Source: Brachybacterium vulturis
Lineage (GTDB): Bacteria; Actinomycetota; Actinomycetes; Actinomycetales; Dermabacteraceae
DNA length: 64,000 nucleotides
Reading direction: 5' to 3'
Assembly (NCBI RefSeq): GCF_002407185.1
Contig: NZ_CP023563.1
Coordinates: 1,798,001 to 1,862,000 of the forward strand
Under the pieces are notes generated by a model. The model saw only the letters and a program-made list of their open reading frames with translations. It had not been told where the DNA came from and searched no databases. The stretch's first letter is position 1. Every line of letters starts with the position of its first letter. The position numbers and the translations under genes are program-made. Below, in pieces: positions 1 through 16,200 of the stretch.

Positions 1-1263
<1,263 letters not shown>

Positions 1264-1412
1264 CCCGCACCGGCCCCGGACCGGGCCCGGCGTTCGGCCC
1301 GCCGGCTCGGGCCGGGTCAGGGCCGGAGCCACGCCCCGCCGCCGGGAGATGGGATGATGACCGTCGGGCCCCGCACACGGGTGTCCCGTGCCCCACCGAG
1401 AGGAACCGAACG

Positions 1413-2684
1413 ATGCATTCCGTCCTGGACGAGCTCGCCTGGCGAGGACTCGTCGTGCAGACCACCGGGCGCGAGGCGCTCGGCAGCGCTCTGGCGGACG
1501 GACCGGTCAGCCTGTATTGCGGTTTCGACCCGACGGCGGCATCGCTCCACGTCGGCCACCTGACGCAGGTGCTCACCATGCGCCGCCTGCAGCTGGCCGG
1601 CCACCATCCCTACGCTCTGGTGGGCGGAGCGACCGGTCTGATCGGCGATCCTCGGATGTCCGGCGAGCGGGTGCTCAACGACTCCGAGATCGTCGGGCAA
1701 TGGGTGGACAGCCTGCGCGGGCAGATCTCCCGGTTCCTCGACCTCGAGGGCGAGTTCGCCGTGACGATGGTGAACAACCTCGACTGGATCGGGCAGATGA
1801 GTGCTCTGGACTTCCTGCGTGACATGGGCAAGCACTTCCGCATGGGCACCATGCTCGCCAAGGACACCGTGGCGCGGCGACTGCAGAGCGATGAGGGGAT
1901 CAGCTACACCGAGTTCAGCTACCAGGTGCTCCAGGGCATCGACTACCTCGAGCTGCACCGCCGGCACGGGGTGTCCCTCCAGTACGGCGGGAACGATCAG
2001 TGGGGGAACCTCCTCGCGGGAGTCGACCTGATCCACAAGGTCGAGGGCCATGACGCCCATGCATTGACCACGCCCCTGGTCACCAAGGCGGACGGCTCGA
2101 AGTTCGGCAAGAGCGAGGGCGGGGCCGTCTGGCTGGACGCCGAGCTCACCAGCCCGTACGCCTTCCATCAGTTCTGGCTCAATGCGGCCGATGCGGACGT
2201 GGTGAACTACCTGAAGTACTTCACGTTCCGCACCCGCGAGGAGATCGCGGAGCTGGAGCACGTCACCGCGGAGTCCTCGCATCAGCGCACCGCGCAGAAG
2301 CTGCTCGCCGACGACCTCACCACGATGGTCCATGGTGAGCAGGCGACGTCCCAGGCGAAGGCCGCGGCTGCGGTGCTCTTCGGCCGCGGAGACGTGCGCG
2401 AGCTCGACGGCCCGACGCTGCAGGCGATCGCGCGCGAACTGCCCGGGGCCACGATCTCGCCCACCACCCCACTGGTGGAGGCATTCCTCGAAGCGGGGAT
2501 CGCCGCCTCCAAGGGCGCGGCGCGTCGGGATGCTGACGGCGGAGGGCTCTCCGTCAATGGCGAGAAGATCAGTTCCGAGGACCTGCAGAGCGAAGCAGGT
2601 GACCTGACAGCTCTGCCGGGCGGGCATCTGCTGCTGCGTCGCGGTCGCAAGAACGCGGCGATGATCCGCCTCGCCCAGCGATAG
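1413..2684 (+). CDS. tyrS: tyrosyl-tRNA synthetase
   Basis: Class I aminoacyl-tRNA synthetase charging tRNA-Tyr (a tRNA-Tyr gene lies at 37265-37346 in this window). It has 423 residues, the normal length for bacterial TyrS1. The HIGH-type motif appears as HVGH after YCGFDPTAASL, and the KMSKS loop as KFGKS after TKADGS. The tyrosine-pocket segment YQVLQGIDYLELHR and QYGGNDQWGN are intact. The C-terminal 60 residues form an S4-type RNA-binding domain. An AGAGGA ribosome-binding site lies about 10 bases upstream of the ATG. Its 3' end is followed by a GC hairpin terminator. Confidence 0.97.
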   Translation: MHSVLDELAWRGLVVQTTGREALGSALADGPVSLYCGFDPTAASLHVGHLTQVLTMRRLQLAGHHPYALVGGATGLIGDPRMSGERVLNDSEIVGQWVDSLRGQISRFLDLEGEFAVTMVNNLDWIGQMSALDFLRDMGKHFRMGTMLAKDTVARRLQSDEGISYTEFSYQVLQGIDYLELHRRHGVSLQYGGNDQWGNLLAGVDLIHKVEGHDAHALTTPLVTKADGSKFGKSEGGAVWLDAELTSPYAFHQFWLNAADADVVNYLKYFTFRTREEIAELEHVTAESSHQRTAQKLLADDLTTMVHGEQATSQAKAAAAVLFGRGDVRELDGPTLQAIARELPGATISPTTPLVEAFLEAGIAASKGAARRDADGGGLSVNGEKISSEDLQSEAGDLTALPGGHLLLRRGRKNAAMIRLAQR

Positions 2685-2711
2685 TTCGCAGGCCGGCCAC
2701 CGCGCCGACGC

Positions 2712-2754
2712 ACGAGCCCCGGGAGACGTCCACCTGACGTCATCCGGGGCTCGT
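2712..2754 (+). terminator. hairpin terminator after tyrS
   Basis: Perfect 11-bp inverted repeat ACGAGCCCCGG / CCGGGGCTCGT (2712-2722 and 2744-2754) with a 21-base loop, 28 bases after the tyrS stop. Only a weak T-run follows (CCCGTTCT), which is common in high-GC actinobacteria. Confidence 0.65.
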
Positions 2755-3009
2755 CCCGTTCTCGAGGAGCATTCCGAGCGCACCACGCACCGGTGACGCA
2801 TCCGGGCCGGAGGATGATGACCGAGCAACGGAGCCGGCGGAGCTACGGGACCGCCACCGAAACTGTCAAGTCGACGATAAGGGTCGGTGACCCCCCTCTC
2901 AGACGTGGGTCACATCGTGGCGCGCGAGCGCTTTCCGCGGACCAGGAAAGCGCCGCTGACCTGCACGAATACACTTGCAGGGAGGTGGTCGACGGGCGAA
3001 TCGGCCGGC

Positions 3010-3038
3010 TTGACGGACCCCCGGGCGACCCGTAATGT
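3010..3038 (+). promoter_or_regulatory. rRNA operon promoter P1
   Basis: TTGACG (3010-3015), a 17-base spacer, then TAATGT (3033-3038): a near-consensus housekeeping sigma promoter about 450 bases before mature 16S. It is the best match in the 2755-3495 intergenic region, which has no credible gene. Confidence 0.7.
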
Positions 3039-3225
3039 TCTTTCTTGTCAGCAGCGAGAACGCAGACACGGCGGGCCGGAAGCCTCCTCACGGAGAGCGG
3101 ACGGAACGACGCGGAGCGGGACGGCTGAGGGCCGCTGGATCGGGAGACCGGGACGGCGCGGGTGACCAGGTCGCCGGGAGGATCGCACGCCGATCCGAAC
3201 GAGACCGGGGACACGCCCCGCGGAG

Positions 3226-3255
3226 TTGGACTGGGCCGCGAAACACTGCTAGAGT
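3226..3255 (+). promoter_or_regulatory. rRNA operon promoter P2
   Basis: TTGGAC (3226-3231), an 18-base spacer, then TAGAGT (3250-3255) inside the extended -10 text TGCTAGAGTGG that is typical of actinobacterial rRNA and tRNA promoters. It lies about 240 bases upstream of 16S and downstream of P1, so the operon probably has tandem promoters. Confidence 0.65.
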
Positions 3256-3261
3256 GGTGAT

Positions 3262-3495
3262 TCGCGCCGGGACGACGAAGCAAAAATTCGTCGGAGGAAT
3301 CCTTCCCCCGGCACTCCGAGCCTCTGACTCGAACCGCAGCAGCGGGACGAGATGGATGTGCGCGTGTTGCTTGATATCTCAATAGCGTGTCTGTTTATTG
3401 ATGCCATTTGTTTGAATGGCAAGTATACGGATGATACAGCAGTTTAATTTGCTGGTTGTTTGGTTATTTTGTCAGGATATTGTTTTTCATGTTTT
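3262..3495 (+). other. rRNA operon leader with 16S processing half-stem
   Basis: Transcribed leader between P2 and mature 16S. From about 3360 the base composition drops sharply to AT-rich. CTCAATAGCGTGTCT (3378-3392) can pair with AGACACGCTATTGGG in the 16S-23S spacer (5175-5189): 15 bp with one G-U, the expected RNase III stalk bracketing 16S. A small hairpin GCCATT-N6-AATGGC sits at 3403-3420. No open reading frame here is credible. Confidence 0.6.
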
Positions 3496-8453
<4,958 letters not shown>

Positions 8454-8487
8454 ATTTCTTCGTGCTTGTTGTTTACTGTGTGTGTTT

Positions 8488-8518
8488 GCGTCCACTGTGC
8501 GGTTCTCGAGAAACAACC
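8488..8518 (+). other. 23S processing stalk, 3' half
   Basis: This 31-base segment starts GCGTCCACTGTGC and ends AAACAACC. Its reverse complement differs from 5304-5334 at four positions, each of which still gives a G-U pair in RNA, so the two halves form an unbroken 31-bp helix bracketing 23S. The rest of the 8454-8580 spacer between 23S and 5S holds no gene. Confidence 0.7.
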
Positions 8519-8580
8519 TCGACAACCCGGGCATTCCCTTGTGGGGTGTGTGGGGTGTGGGGGCTGGTTGGTCTCATCGT

Positions 8581-8700
8581 GTTACGGCGGTCATAGCGTC
8601 GAGGAAACGCCCGGTTCCATTCCGAACCCGGAAGCTAAGCTCGATTGCGCCGATGGTACTGCACTCGGAAGGGTGTGGGAGAGTAGGTCGCCGCCGGACA
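8581..8700 (+). rRNA. rrf: 5S ribosomal RNA
   Basis: About 120 nt beginning GTTACGGCGGTCATAGCG and ending GTAGGTCGCCGCCGGACA. Its ends pair as the 5S helix I, and the core CCGAACCCGGAAGCTAAGC is conserved. It sits 127 bases after 23S and directly before a strong terminator, giving the usual 16S-23S-5S order. Confidence 0.96.
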
Positions 8701-8708
8701 TCTTCACT

Positions 8709-8766
8709 GGGAGTGGAGGAGTGCTGGAACCCCTGCGGGGTGTTCGCCTCCTCCACTCCCTTTTTT
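8709..8766 (+). terminator. intrinsic terminator of the rRNA operon
   Basis: Perfect 12-bp stem GGGAGTGGAGGA (8709-8720) / TCCTCCACTCCC (8749-8760), with a smaller inner CCCC/GGGG pairing in the loop, followed by six T (8761-8766). This is one of few terminators in the window with a true T-run. The following 8767-9030 holds no gene; TAGACT at 8896-8901 is a possible -10 for the next gene. Confidence 0.92.
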
Positions 8767-9030
8767 CATGCCCGTTTTCATGCCCGCACGGGGCAGCGGG
8801 AGTCCGCACTCGGTGCGGAGCAGCCGGCGGTGCGGGTGGTGCGTCTTTCCGCTCACCTCGGGCCCCTCGGCCCTCACGATGCATTCGCCTCCCGGTAGAC
8901 TCAGCTGTCGGATCCGTCCCGCCTTGCGAGCCGGTGTCGGAGGATCCCGGAGCGGCCTTCCGCCCCGTGCCGTACGCAGACCACGCCTCGGGCGCACCTG
9001 GTCGGTGCCCCGCTGAGTTCCAGGAGAGCC

Positions 9031-10038
9031 ATGCCGTCCACGCTGCCGGGCGTCCCCGACATCGACGAGGACCTCGCCGACCGCATCGTCGAGCGCCTCG
9101 GAGCCATCGAGCACCGCCTGCGTGATTCGGTGTCCAGTTCCGATGACATGATGCGGTGGACGGGCCGGCACCTCATGGACGCCGGCGGCAAGCGCGTGCG
9201 ACCGATGCTGGTGCTGCTCGCCGCGTCCTTGGGCGACGTCGATGCCGAAGGTGTTCAGGATGCGGCGGTCCTGGTCGAGCTGACGCATCTGGCGAGCCTG
9301 TATCACGATGACGTCATGGATTCCGCTCCCACCCGACGCGGCACCGACAGCGCCCACGCCCTGTGGGGGAACAACGTCGCCATCCTCACCGGCGACTTCC
9401 TCTTCGCTCGTGCGAGCGGGCTCAGCGCCCGGATCGGGTCCGAGGCGGTTCGGCTCCATTCGGAGACCTTCGAACGACTCTGCCTGGGTCAGCTTCACGA
9501 GACCGTCGGTCCCAAGGCGGGCGAGGACCCTTTCGCGCACTACGTCTCCGTCCTTTCGGACAAGACCGCCTCTCTCCTCGCTCTCGCCGGTGGCCTCGGT
9601 GCGACGCTGTCCGGCGCCCCGGAGGGGACAGCGGAGGTGATGCGTCGCTACGGGGAGAAGGTAGGGGTGGCGTTCCAGCTCGCAGACGATGTCCTGGACC
9701 TCGAGAGCGACGCCGCCACCAGCGGGAAGACTCCTGGCATCGATCTGCGCGAGGGTGTTCCCACGATGCCGACGCTGCTGGTGCGGCGCCGGGCCGCGGA
9801 GCATCCGGATGCGCACAGCCTGGAGATCATCGAGCGTCTCGACGGCGACCTGAGCTCGGAGTCCTCCCTCGACGAGCTGGTCGCACTGCTGCGTGCCGAC
9901 CCCGCGCTCGAGGAGACCAGGCAGCTCGCAGGCCGGACAGCCGATGAAGCGATCGCGATCCTGGCAGAACTGCCGGCAGGGGAAGTGCGCGACGCGCTGG
10001 AGGGCTTCACCACCACCCTTGTGCGCCGGAGTCGCTGA
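9031..10038 (+). CDS. polyprenyl diphosphate synthase (trans-isoprenyl synthase)
   Basis: Condenses isopentenyl diphosphate units onto an allylic primer to make the long all-trans chain used for menaquinone. It has 335 residues. The first Asp-rich motif is DDVMD in LYHDDVMDSAPTRRG (about residues 91-105), and the second is LADDVLD in FQLADDVLDLESDA (about 214-227). The segment GKTPGIDLREGVPTMP follows as expected. AGGAG lies 5 bases before the ATG. Chain length cannot be set with confidence; the spacing resembles heptaprenyl/octaprenyl synthases (hepT/ispB/grcC type) rather than geranylgeranyl synthases. It stands alone between the rrn terminator and the secretion-like locus. Confidence 0.9.
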   Translation: MPSTLPGVPDIDEDLADRIVERLGAIEHRLRDSVSSSDDMMRWTGRHLMDAGGKRVRPMLVLLAASLGDVDAEGVQDAAVLVELTHLASLYHDDVMDSAPTRRGTDSAHALWGNNVAILTGDFLFARASGLSARIGSEAVRLHSETFERLCLGQLHETVGPKAGEDPFAHYVSVLSDKTASLLALAGGLGATLSGAPEGTAEVMRRYGEKVGVAFQLADDVLDLESDAATSGKTPGIDLREGVPTMPTLLVRRRAAEHPDAHSLEIIERLDGDLSSESSLDELVALLRADPALEETRQLAGRTADEAIAILAELPAGEVRDALEGFTTTLVRRSR

Positions 10039-10247
10039 GCCGCCCCCGAGCCTCCGCTGCGGCACCGCGCTGGGCACTGTGCGCACGGCGTCGTGATCCG
10101 CGACTCGTGGTGCCCTGAGCGCCCGGCGAGTACCCTGTACGAGGTCGCGCATGTGGCCGGTTCGACTTCGGGGGCGCGTCTCCAGGCAGACGCAGCGAGG
10201 TCGGCGGCGCCCGTGCCACGAATCGAACAGGCCCTGGGGGTATGAGC

Positions 10248-13200
10248 ATGTCCGACACCGCTGGATCGAAGCGGCGCACGGGGAGACGACTGACCGTCGT
10301 CTCCTCGGCCGTGCTGGCGGTGGTGGCGCTGGTGCTGACGGGCTTCGCGATCCGCTATCCGGGCCTGTCCTCTTCCGACGTGGAGGTCTCCAACGGAGGT
10401 GTCTGGGTCACCAACGAGCAGCTCGGCCTGCTCGGCCGGCTGAACGTCGACGCCGGTGAGCTCGATGCACGGCTGTCCTCGACCGGCCAGGACCTCGACA
10501 TCATCCAGTCCGGATACACCGTGCTGGAGACCGGGCCGCGTGGGTTCACGCCGATCAACACCGCGTCGGTCACTCGCAACGGTCTGGTCGAGCTGCCGAC
10601 GGGCACGACCGTCAAGATCGGGGGAGACCGCATCGTGATGGCCGCTCCGGACGGCCGGGTCTGGATCGTGTCCCCGGAGCAGGCCGCGGCCTTCAGCCCC
10701 GGATCCGTGGAACCCGTGCTCGAGGCCGGAAACCGCCAGCGGCCGGTCGCCGTCTCGGACGAAGGCGTGGTCTTCGTCCTGGACGGGTCGAACCTGCTGA
10801 CCTACCCGCGGGCGTCGGACACCCGGGACACCACGGCGGAGGACCCGATCGAGGTTCCCGGTGTCTCTCAGAAGACCGAGGCGATTCAGCTCTCCGCCGT
10901 CGGGAATCGGCCGGTGATCCTCGACCGCGAGAACCAGCTGCTGCGCGTGGGCACCGATGGGGACGAGTACAGCCTCGCCGACTACGGGGTCGCCTCCCTG
11001 GAGAAGGCGCAGCTGCAGCAGTCCGGGCCCGCCGCGGACACCTTCGTCGTCTCCACGGTCGACTCGCTGTTCATCATCCCGTTCGACGGCGGGAAGGCAC
11101 TGCAGATCGATGCCGGTGGCACCGGCACCGACGTCGTCAAGCCGGCCCAGGTCGACGGCTGCGCGTACGGCGCCTGGGGCGGATCGAAGCGCTACGTCCG
11201 CGCCTGCGAGGGCCAGGACCCCATCGCCGAGAGCATCCCGCAGGCGGACAGCGCGGCCGACCTCACCCTGCGCGTCAATCAGGATCTGGTGGTCCTGAAC
11301 GACCAGAAGTTCGGCCTGTCCTGGGAGCTCATGGACAGCATGCAGCTGGTGGACAACTGGGTGATCAACCAGGACATCCAGACCAGCAAGGAGGAGGAGA
11401 AGGAGAAGGAGACCCTCACCACCACGATCACCAACACGGCTGCCGAGCGAGACGAGGAGAACCGCCCTCCGACGGCGAACGAGGACACCTTCGGCGTGCG
11501 GCCCGGCAAGAGCATCGTGCTGCCGGTGACGAAGAACGACACCGATCCCGACGGAGACATCCTCACCGTCGCAGTGCAGGGCGACCAGCCGAGCATCGGC
11601 ACCGTCTCCCCGATCCGCGGCGGCACCCAGCTGCAGATCGAGGTCGCCGCCGACGCCACCGGCACCGGCACCTTCACGTATCAGGCCGATGATGGCCGGG
11701 GCGGCACGGACACCGCGAGGGTGAACCTCGAGGTGCGGGCGGAGGGCGAGAACTCGCCACCGGAGCCGGCCGAGAAGACCATCACGAAGGTGCAGGTCCG
11801 CTCGGGTGAGGAGATCAGCTTCAACATCCTGCCGTACTGGGAGGATCCCGACGGCGACGCCTTCTATCTCGCCAATGCCACGGTGCCCCCCGAGGACCTG
11901 GTCACGTTCCGTCCTGATGGGCTGATCACCTTCAACGACGCCGGCCTGGCCCCGGGCACCAAACAGATCCAGCTCACCTTCCGCGACGAGAACGGCCTCG
12001 CCGCGGAGGGCATCGTCGAGATCGAGTCCGTGACCGAGTCCGACCTCGCGCCGATCACCACGGCGGATCACGCCAGCGTCGTCGCCGGCCGCAGCACCAC
12101 CATCAAGCCGCTGGTCAACGACCTCAACCCCAATGGGGGCAACCTCGAACTGCTCAGCGTGAGCGAGACCGACGGCGTGGAGGCCGAGCCTGCGCTGGAG
12201 GCCGGGACCATCGAGATCACCGGAAGCACCCCGGGCACCTACTACCTCGAGTACACGGTCGCAGCGAGCGGCGCCAGCACCGCGTCGCTCGGTCTGGTGC
12301 GGGTGGACATCGTCGAGCCCACGACGGATGAGCTGAAACCCGTCGCGGTCGATGACATGGGCACGGTCACCACCGGCACCGACACGCTGCTGGACCCGCT
12401 GGAGAACGACGTCGACCCCACCGGCGGCGTCCTCGTCGTCAACTCGATCGATGTCCCTGCCGAGAGCGGGCTGAAGGCCACCGTCGTGAACCACCATCTC
12501 GTCCGGGTGGAGGCGGAGCCCGGGGCGATGGTCACCGATGAACCGGTCCCGGTCACCTACGAGGTCGCGAACTCCTCCGGGACCACCACCGGCACGATCC
12601 GGGTGATGGTGGTGAGCACGGACACCCAGTTCGCGAATCCGGAGGCGGTGCCGGATCGGGCGGTGGTGCGCGCCGGGGACATGGTCAACATCGACGTGAT
12701 CGCGAACGACATCTCGCCCACCGGCTCCGATATGCACCTCGGCAGCGAGATGGGGACCTCCCGGGCCGACGATCTCGGCCACACCGAACCGAACCAGGAC
12801 CAGCTCCGGTTCCGTGCGGACGACGACGCCGGCGGCGAAGCGGTCGTGCAGTACCAGGTGGTCGACGAGACGGGCCGGACCGGCTCCGCGCTGGTGTACA
12901 TCACGATCGTGCCGCGGGACGCGGAGAACACCGCCCCCCAGCCCAAGAACCTCACCGCTCGGACCGTGGCCGGGACCTCGGTGAGGATCCCGGTGTCCAC
13001 GACCGGCATCGACCCCGACGGCGACTCGGTGATGCTCACCGGGATCGCCAGCCCGATGCCCGAGCTCGGTGAGATCGTCAGCGCGAACGGGGAATGGATC
13101 GAATACCTGCCCTACGACGACTCGCGCGGCACAGATCGGTTCCGCTACCAGGTGATGGATCGCCACGGCGCGATCGGGATCGCGGAAGTGCTGGTGGGGG

Positions 13201-16200
13201 TGGCCGCCCCGAATGACACGAACCAGGCCCCCTATGCGGTCGATGACGTCGTGGAGGTGCGGCCCGACCGCGAGGTGCAGATCCCCGTGCTGGACAACGA
13301 CACCGATCCCGAGGGCGACCATCTCGGGATCGTCCGCAGTGATGTCGAGGCGATGACCGAGATCAAGGAGATCCCACCCGGCGAGGGGCAGGAGGATGGC
13401 TACCTCACCGTCGTCACCCCCTCGGAGCCCGGCACCCACACGGTGCTGTACTCCGCGACGGACGGTCAGCTGAAGAGCTCCGCGACCGCCACCATCAAGG
13501 TGGCGAGCAACGCGCCGCTGCGTTCCCCGGTGGCCCGGGACGACTTCGTCGAGGCCGCAGCTGTCATGGATCCGGAGACGCAGTTCATCGATGTCGACGT
13601 GCTGGCCAACGACTCGGATCCCGACGGCAGCACCAACGATCTCGAGCTCGAGATCGACGGCACCTTCGAGGGAGCCGAGCTGCGTGAGGACGGGACCATC
13701 CGGATCGTGCCGCAGGAGCAGCAGCAGCGGATCCGCTACCTCATCACCGATGTCGACGATCTGGAGTCGGCCGGCTACATCTGGGTCCCCGGCACCGCGA
13801 AGCAGGCTCCCGTGTGGGTGGGGCCGCCCCTGACGGTCCAGGCCGGCTCCGAGGGGACCATCGATCTCGCGGATCCGAACAACGTGCGGGTCCGCCCCGG
13901 GGCGGAGTCCGTGCAGATCACCGACCCCAGCCTGGTCACCGCACTGCACAGCGACGGCAGCCAGCTGGTGGCGGACGAGTCCACCCTGGTCTACCGGCCG
14001 GCCGAGGGCTTCTCCGGCAAGGACACCATCACCGTGGAGGTCACCGACGGTGCCGTGGGCGATCCCTCAGCGGCCACTGCGACACTGGCGATCCCGGTGG
14101 AGGTCGCGCCCGAGGAGACGAACCTCCCGCCGACGTTCCAGGGCGCTCAGCTCGAGGTCGAGCAGGGCGGCCCCGCCTCGACCCTGGACCTCTCGGCCGG
14201 TGCCGAGGATCCTGAAGGTGACGATCTCACCTACGCCCTGGGCGAGTACGAGGCGGTTCCGGGGGTCACCATCGCTCTGGAGGGCGCGACCCTGACCGCG
14301 ACCGCGGCGTCGAAGTCGGCCAAGGGCACCGTCGTCGACGTGCCGGTCAGTGTCACGGACGGCACCAACCCCGCCGTCCCGGCCACCGTCCAGCTCACCG
14401 TGGGCGGCTCGCAGCGCCCCGAGATCTCCACCGCCCTGGACGAAGCGGCGATCGATGCGGGCCGGACCGAGAAGGTCGATGTGCTCGCCAACGACTCGAA
14501 CCCCTTCCCGGGAGGCGACCGGACCCTGACCAGTGCGTCACTGGTCTCCGGCGAGGGGGAAGTCTCGCCGACCGGGAACCAGGTCACGATCACTCCGGCC
14601 GAGGACTTCCACGGCATCCTCACCGCCCAGTACACGGTCCTGGATGACACGGAGGATCCGGACCGGGAGGCGTCCGGGGAGATCCGGGTGACCGTGCGCG
14701 GGTATCCGGAGGCGCCGTCGGCGCCGCGGATCGGGGAGGTCGGCGACGGATTCGTGGAGCTGACCTTCAACGCCGGGGTGGACAACGGCGCCCCGATCAC
14801 GGGATACACCGTCTCCTCCGCGAGCGGTCCTGCGGTCTCCCAGGAGTGCGCCTCCACCTCATGCACCATCACGGGACTGACGAACGATACCGAGTACACC
14901 TTCCAGGTGGTCGCGACCAACGACGTCGGTCCGTCGGATCCGTCGGTGGCCTCGGCGGTGGCGCGACCGGATGTGCGACCCGAGCAGCCAGCGGCCCCTG
15001 CCGTGGAGCGGGGGGACGAGCAGCTGACGGTCACCTGGACCCCGCCGGTCAACCGCGGCTCCGCGATCCAGACCTATGAGGTCCAGCTGCAGAACACCGC
15101 CACCCAGGAGATCTCCGCACAGGAGATCTCCGGCGGGACCACTCAGACCGTGTTCCCGGGACTGGTCAACGGCGTGGACTACCGCTTCCGGATCCGGGCC
15201 AGCAACCTGGCGGAGGAGCCCTCCGACTGGTCCGGGTGGTCACGGCCGGAGCACCCAGCGGGCAAGCCGATGGTGCCGGCCGGCACCCCGACCGCAGAAC
15301 GGGTCAACGATCCGCGCGGCGGCGGCATCGAGGTGACCTGGCCGGCGATGACGACGAAGGAAGCCAACGGCGAGCCGATCACGGACTACATCATCACGGC
15401 CTCCTCGGGCCAGTCCCAGACCGTCGATGCGTCGAGGACGTCCACCAGGTTCCTCGAGATGGACCCCGACACCGAGTACAGCTTCACCTACACCGGCGTG
15501 AACTCCGTGGGCCGGGGGGTCGATGCGTCGGGATCCTCCAACGCGGTCACGCCGTGGGCGAAGCCCTCGGCCCCCGCCGGGGTTCGCGCCACCATGCCCA
15601 GTGAGGGCAAGGGGGAGGGCCCGAACGGCCGGGCGACCGTCCACTGGGAACCGGCGAACGGCAACGGCACCACGGTCACGAAGTACGTGGTGCGGTGGAA
15701 GGGGGGCTCGAAGACCGTGGACGCGTCGCAGACCAGCGTGGCCCTCTCCGGCCTGAACAACGGCACCTCCTACCGGTTCACAGTCGAGGCCCGCAACGGC
15801 TTCGAGGCGAACGGCGGGGTGAGCGACCTGTCGAAGCAGTCCAACTCCGTGCGTCCCTACACGGGCCCTGCGAAACCGTCGATCTCGTCGTCGAGCGCGA
15901 AATGCACCGGTGCCAGCAAATGCCCGGTGACCTTCACGTTCACTGCACACGGTGATGGAGGCGGTTCCGGCAGGACCATCCACTACCGCATCGGTGGCGG
16001 GGAGTTCCGGACCACGACGGACGGCTCGATCTCGGTGCCGAAGAACGTCAAGGCGGGTTCGTCGGTCAAGGCTGAAGCCTATGTCTCGATCGATGAAGGG
16101 CTGGAGAGCGCGACGGTATCGGATTCGCAGAAGGCGAGATCGTGGCAGCGGACCCCGAAGATGTCCAAAGTCTCTTGGGGTGGGGACACCCCTCCGGGGA

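Noticed and set aside
2755..3495. Small open frames in the gap between tyrS and 16S
   Set aside because: They lack ribosome-binding sites and family features, and they overlap the rRNA promoters and leader.
10242..10247. Upstream ATG as start of the giant Ig/Fn3 protein
   Set aside because: It is only one base after the GGGGG ribosome-binding tract, whereas ATG 10248 has a normal 7-base spacing.
9648..13949. 1433-codon open frame on the minus strand opposite the giant Ig/Fn3 gene
   Set aside because: It has low-complexity, Arg/Gly/Asp-rich composition, no recognisable domain and no start site, and it lies antisense to a gene with clear repeats. Long antisense frames are expected at this GC content; the same applies to other long minus-strand frames under plus-strand genes.
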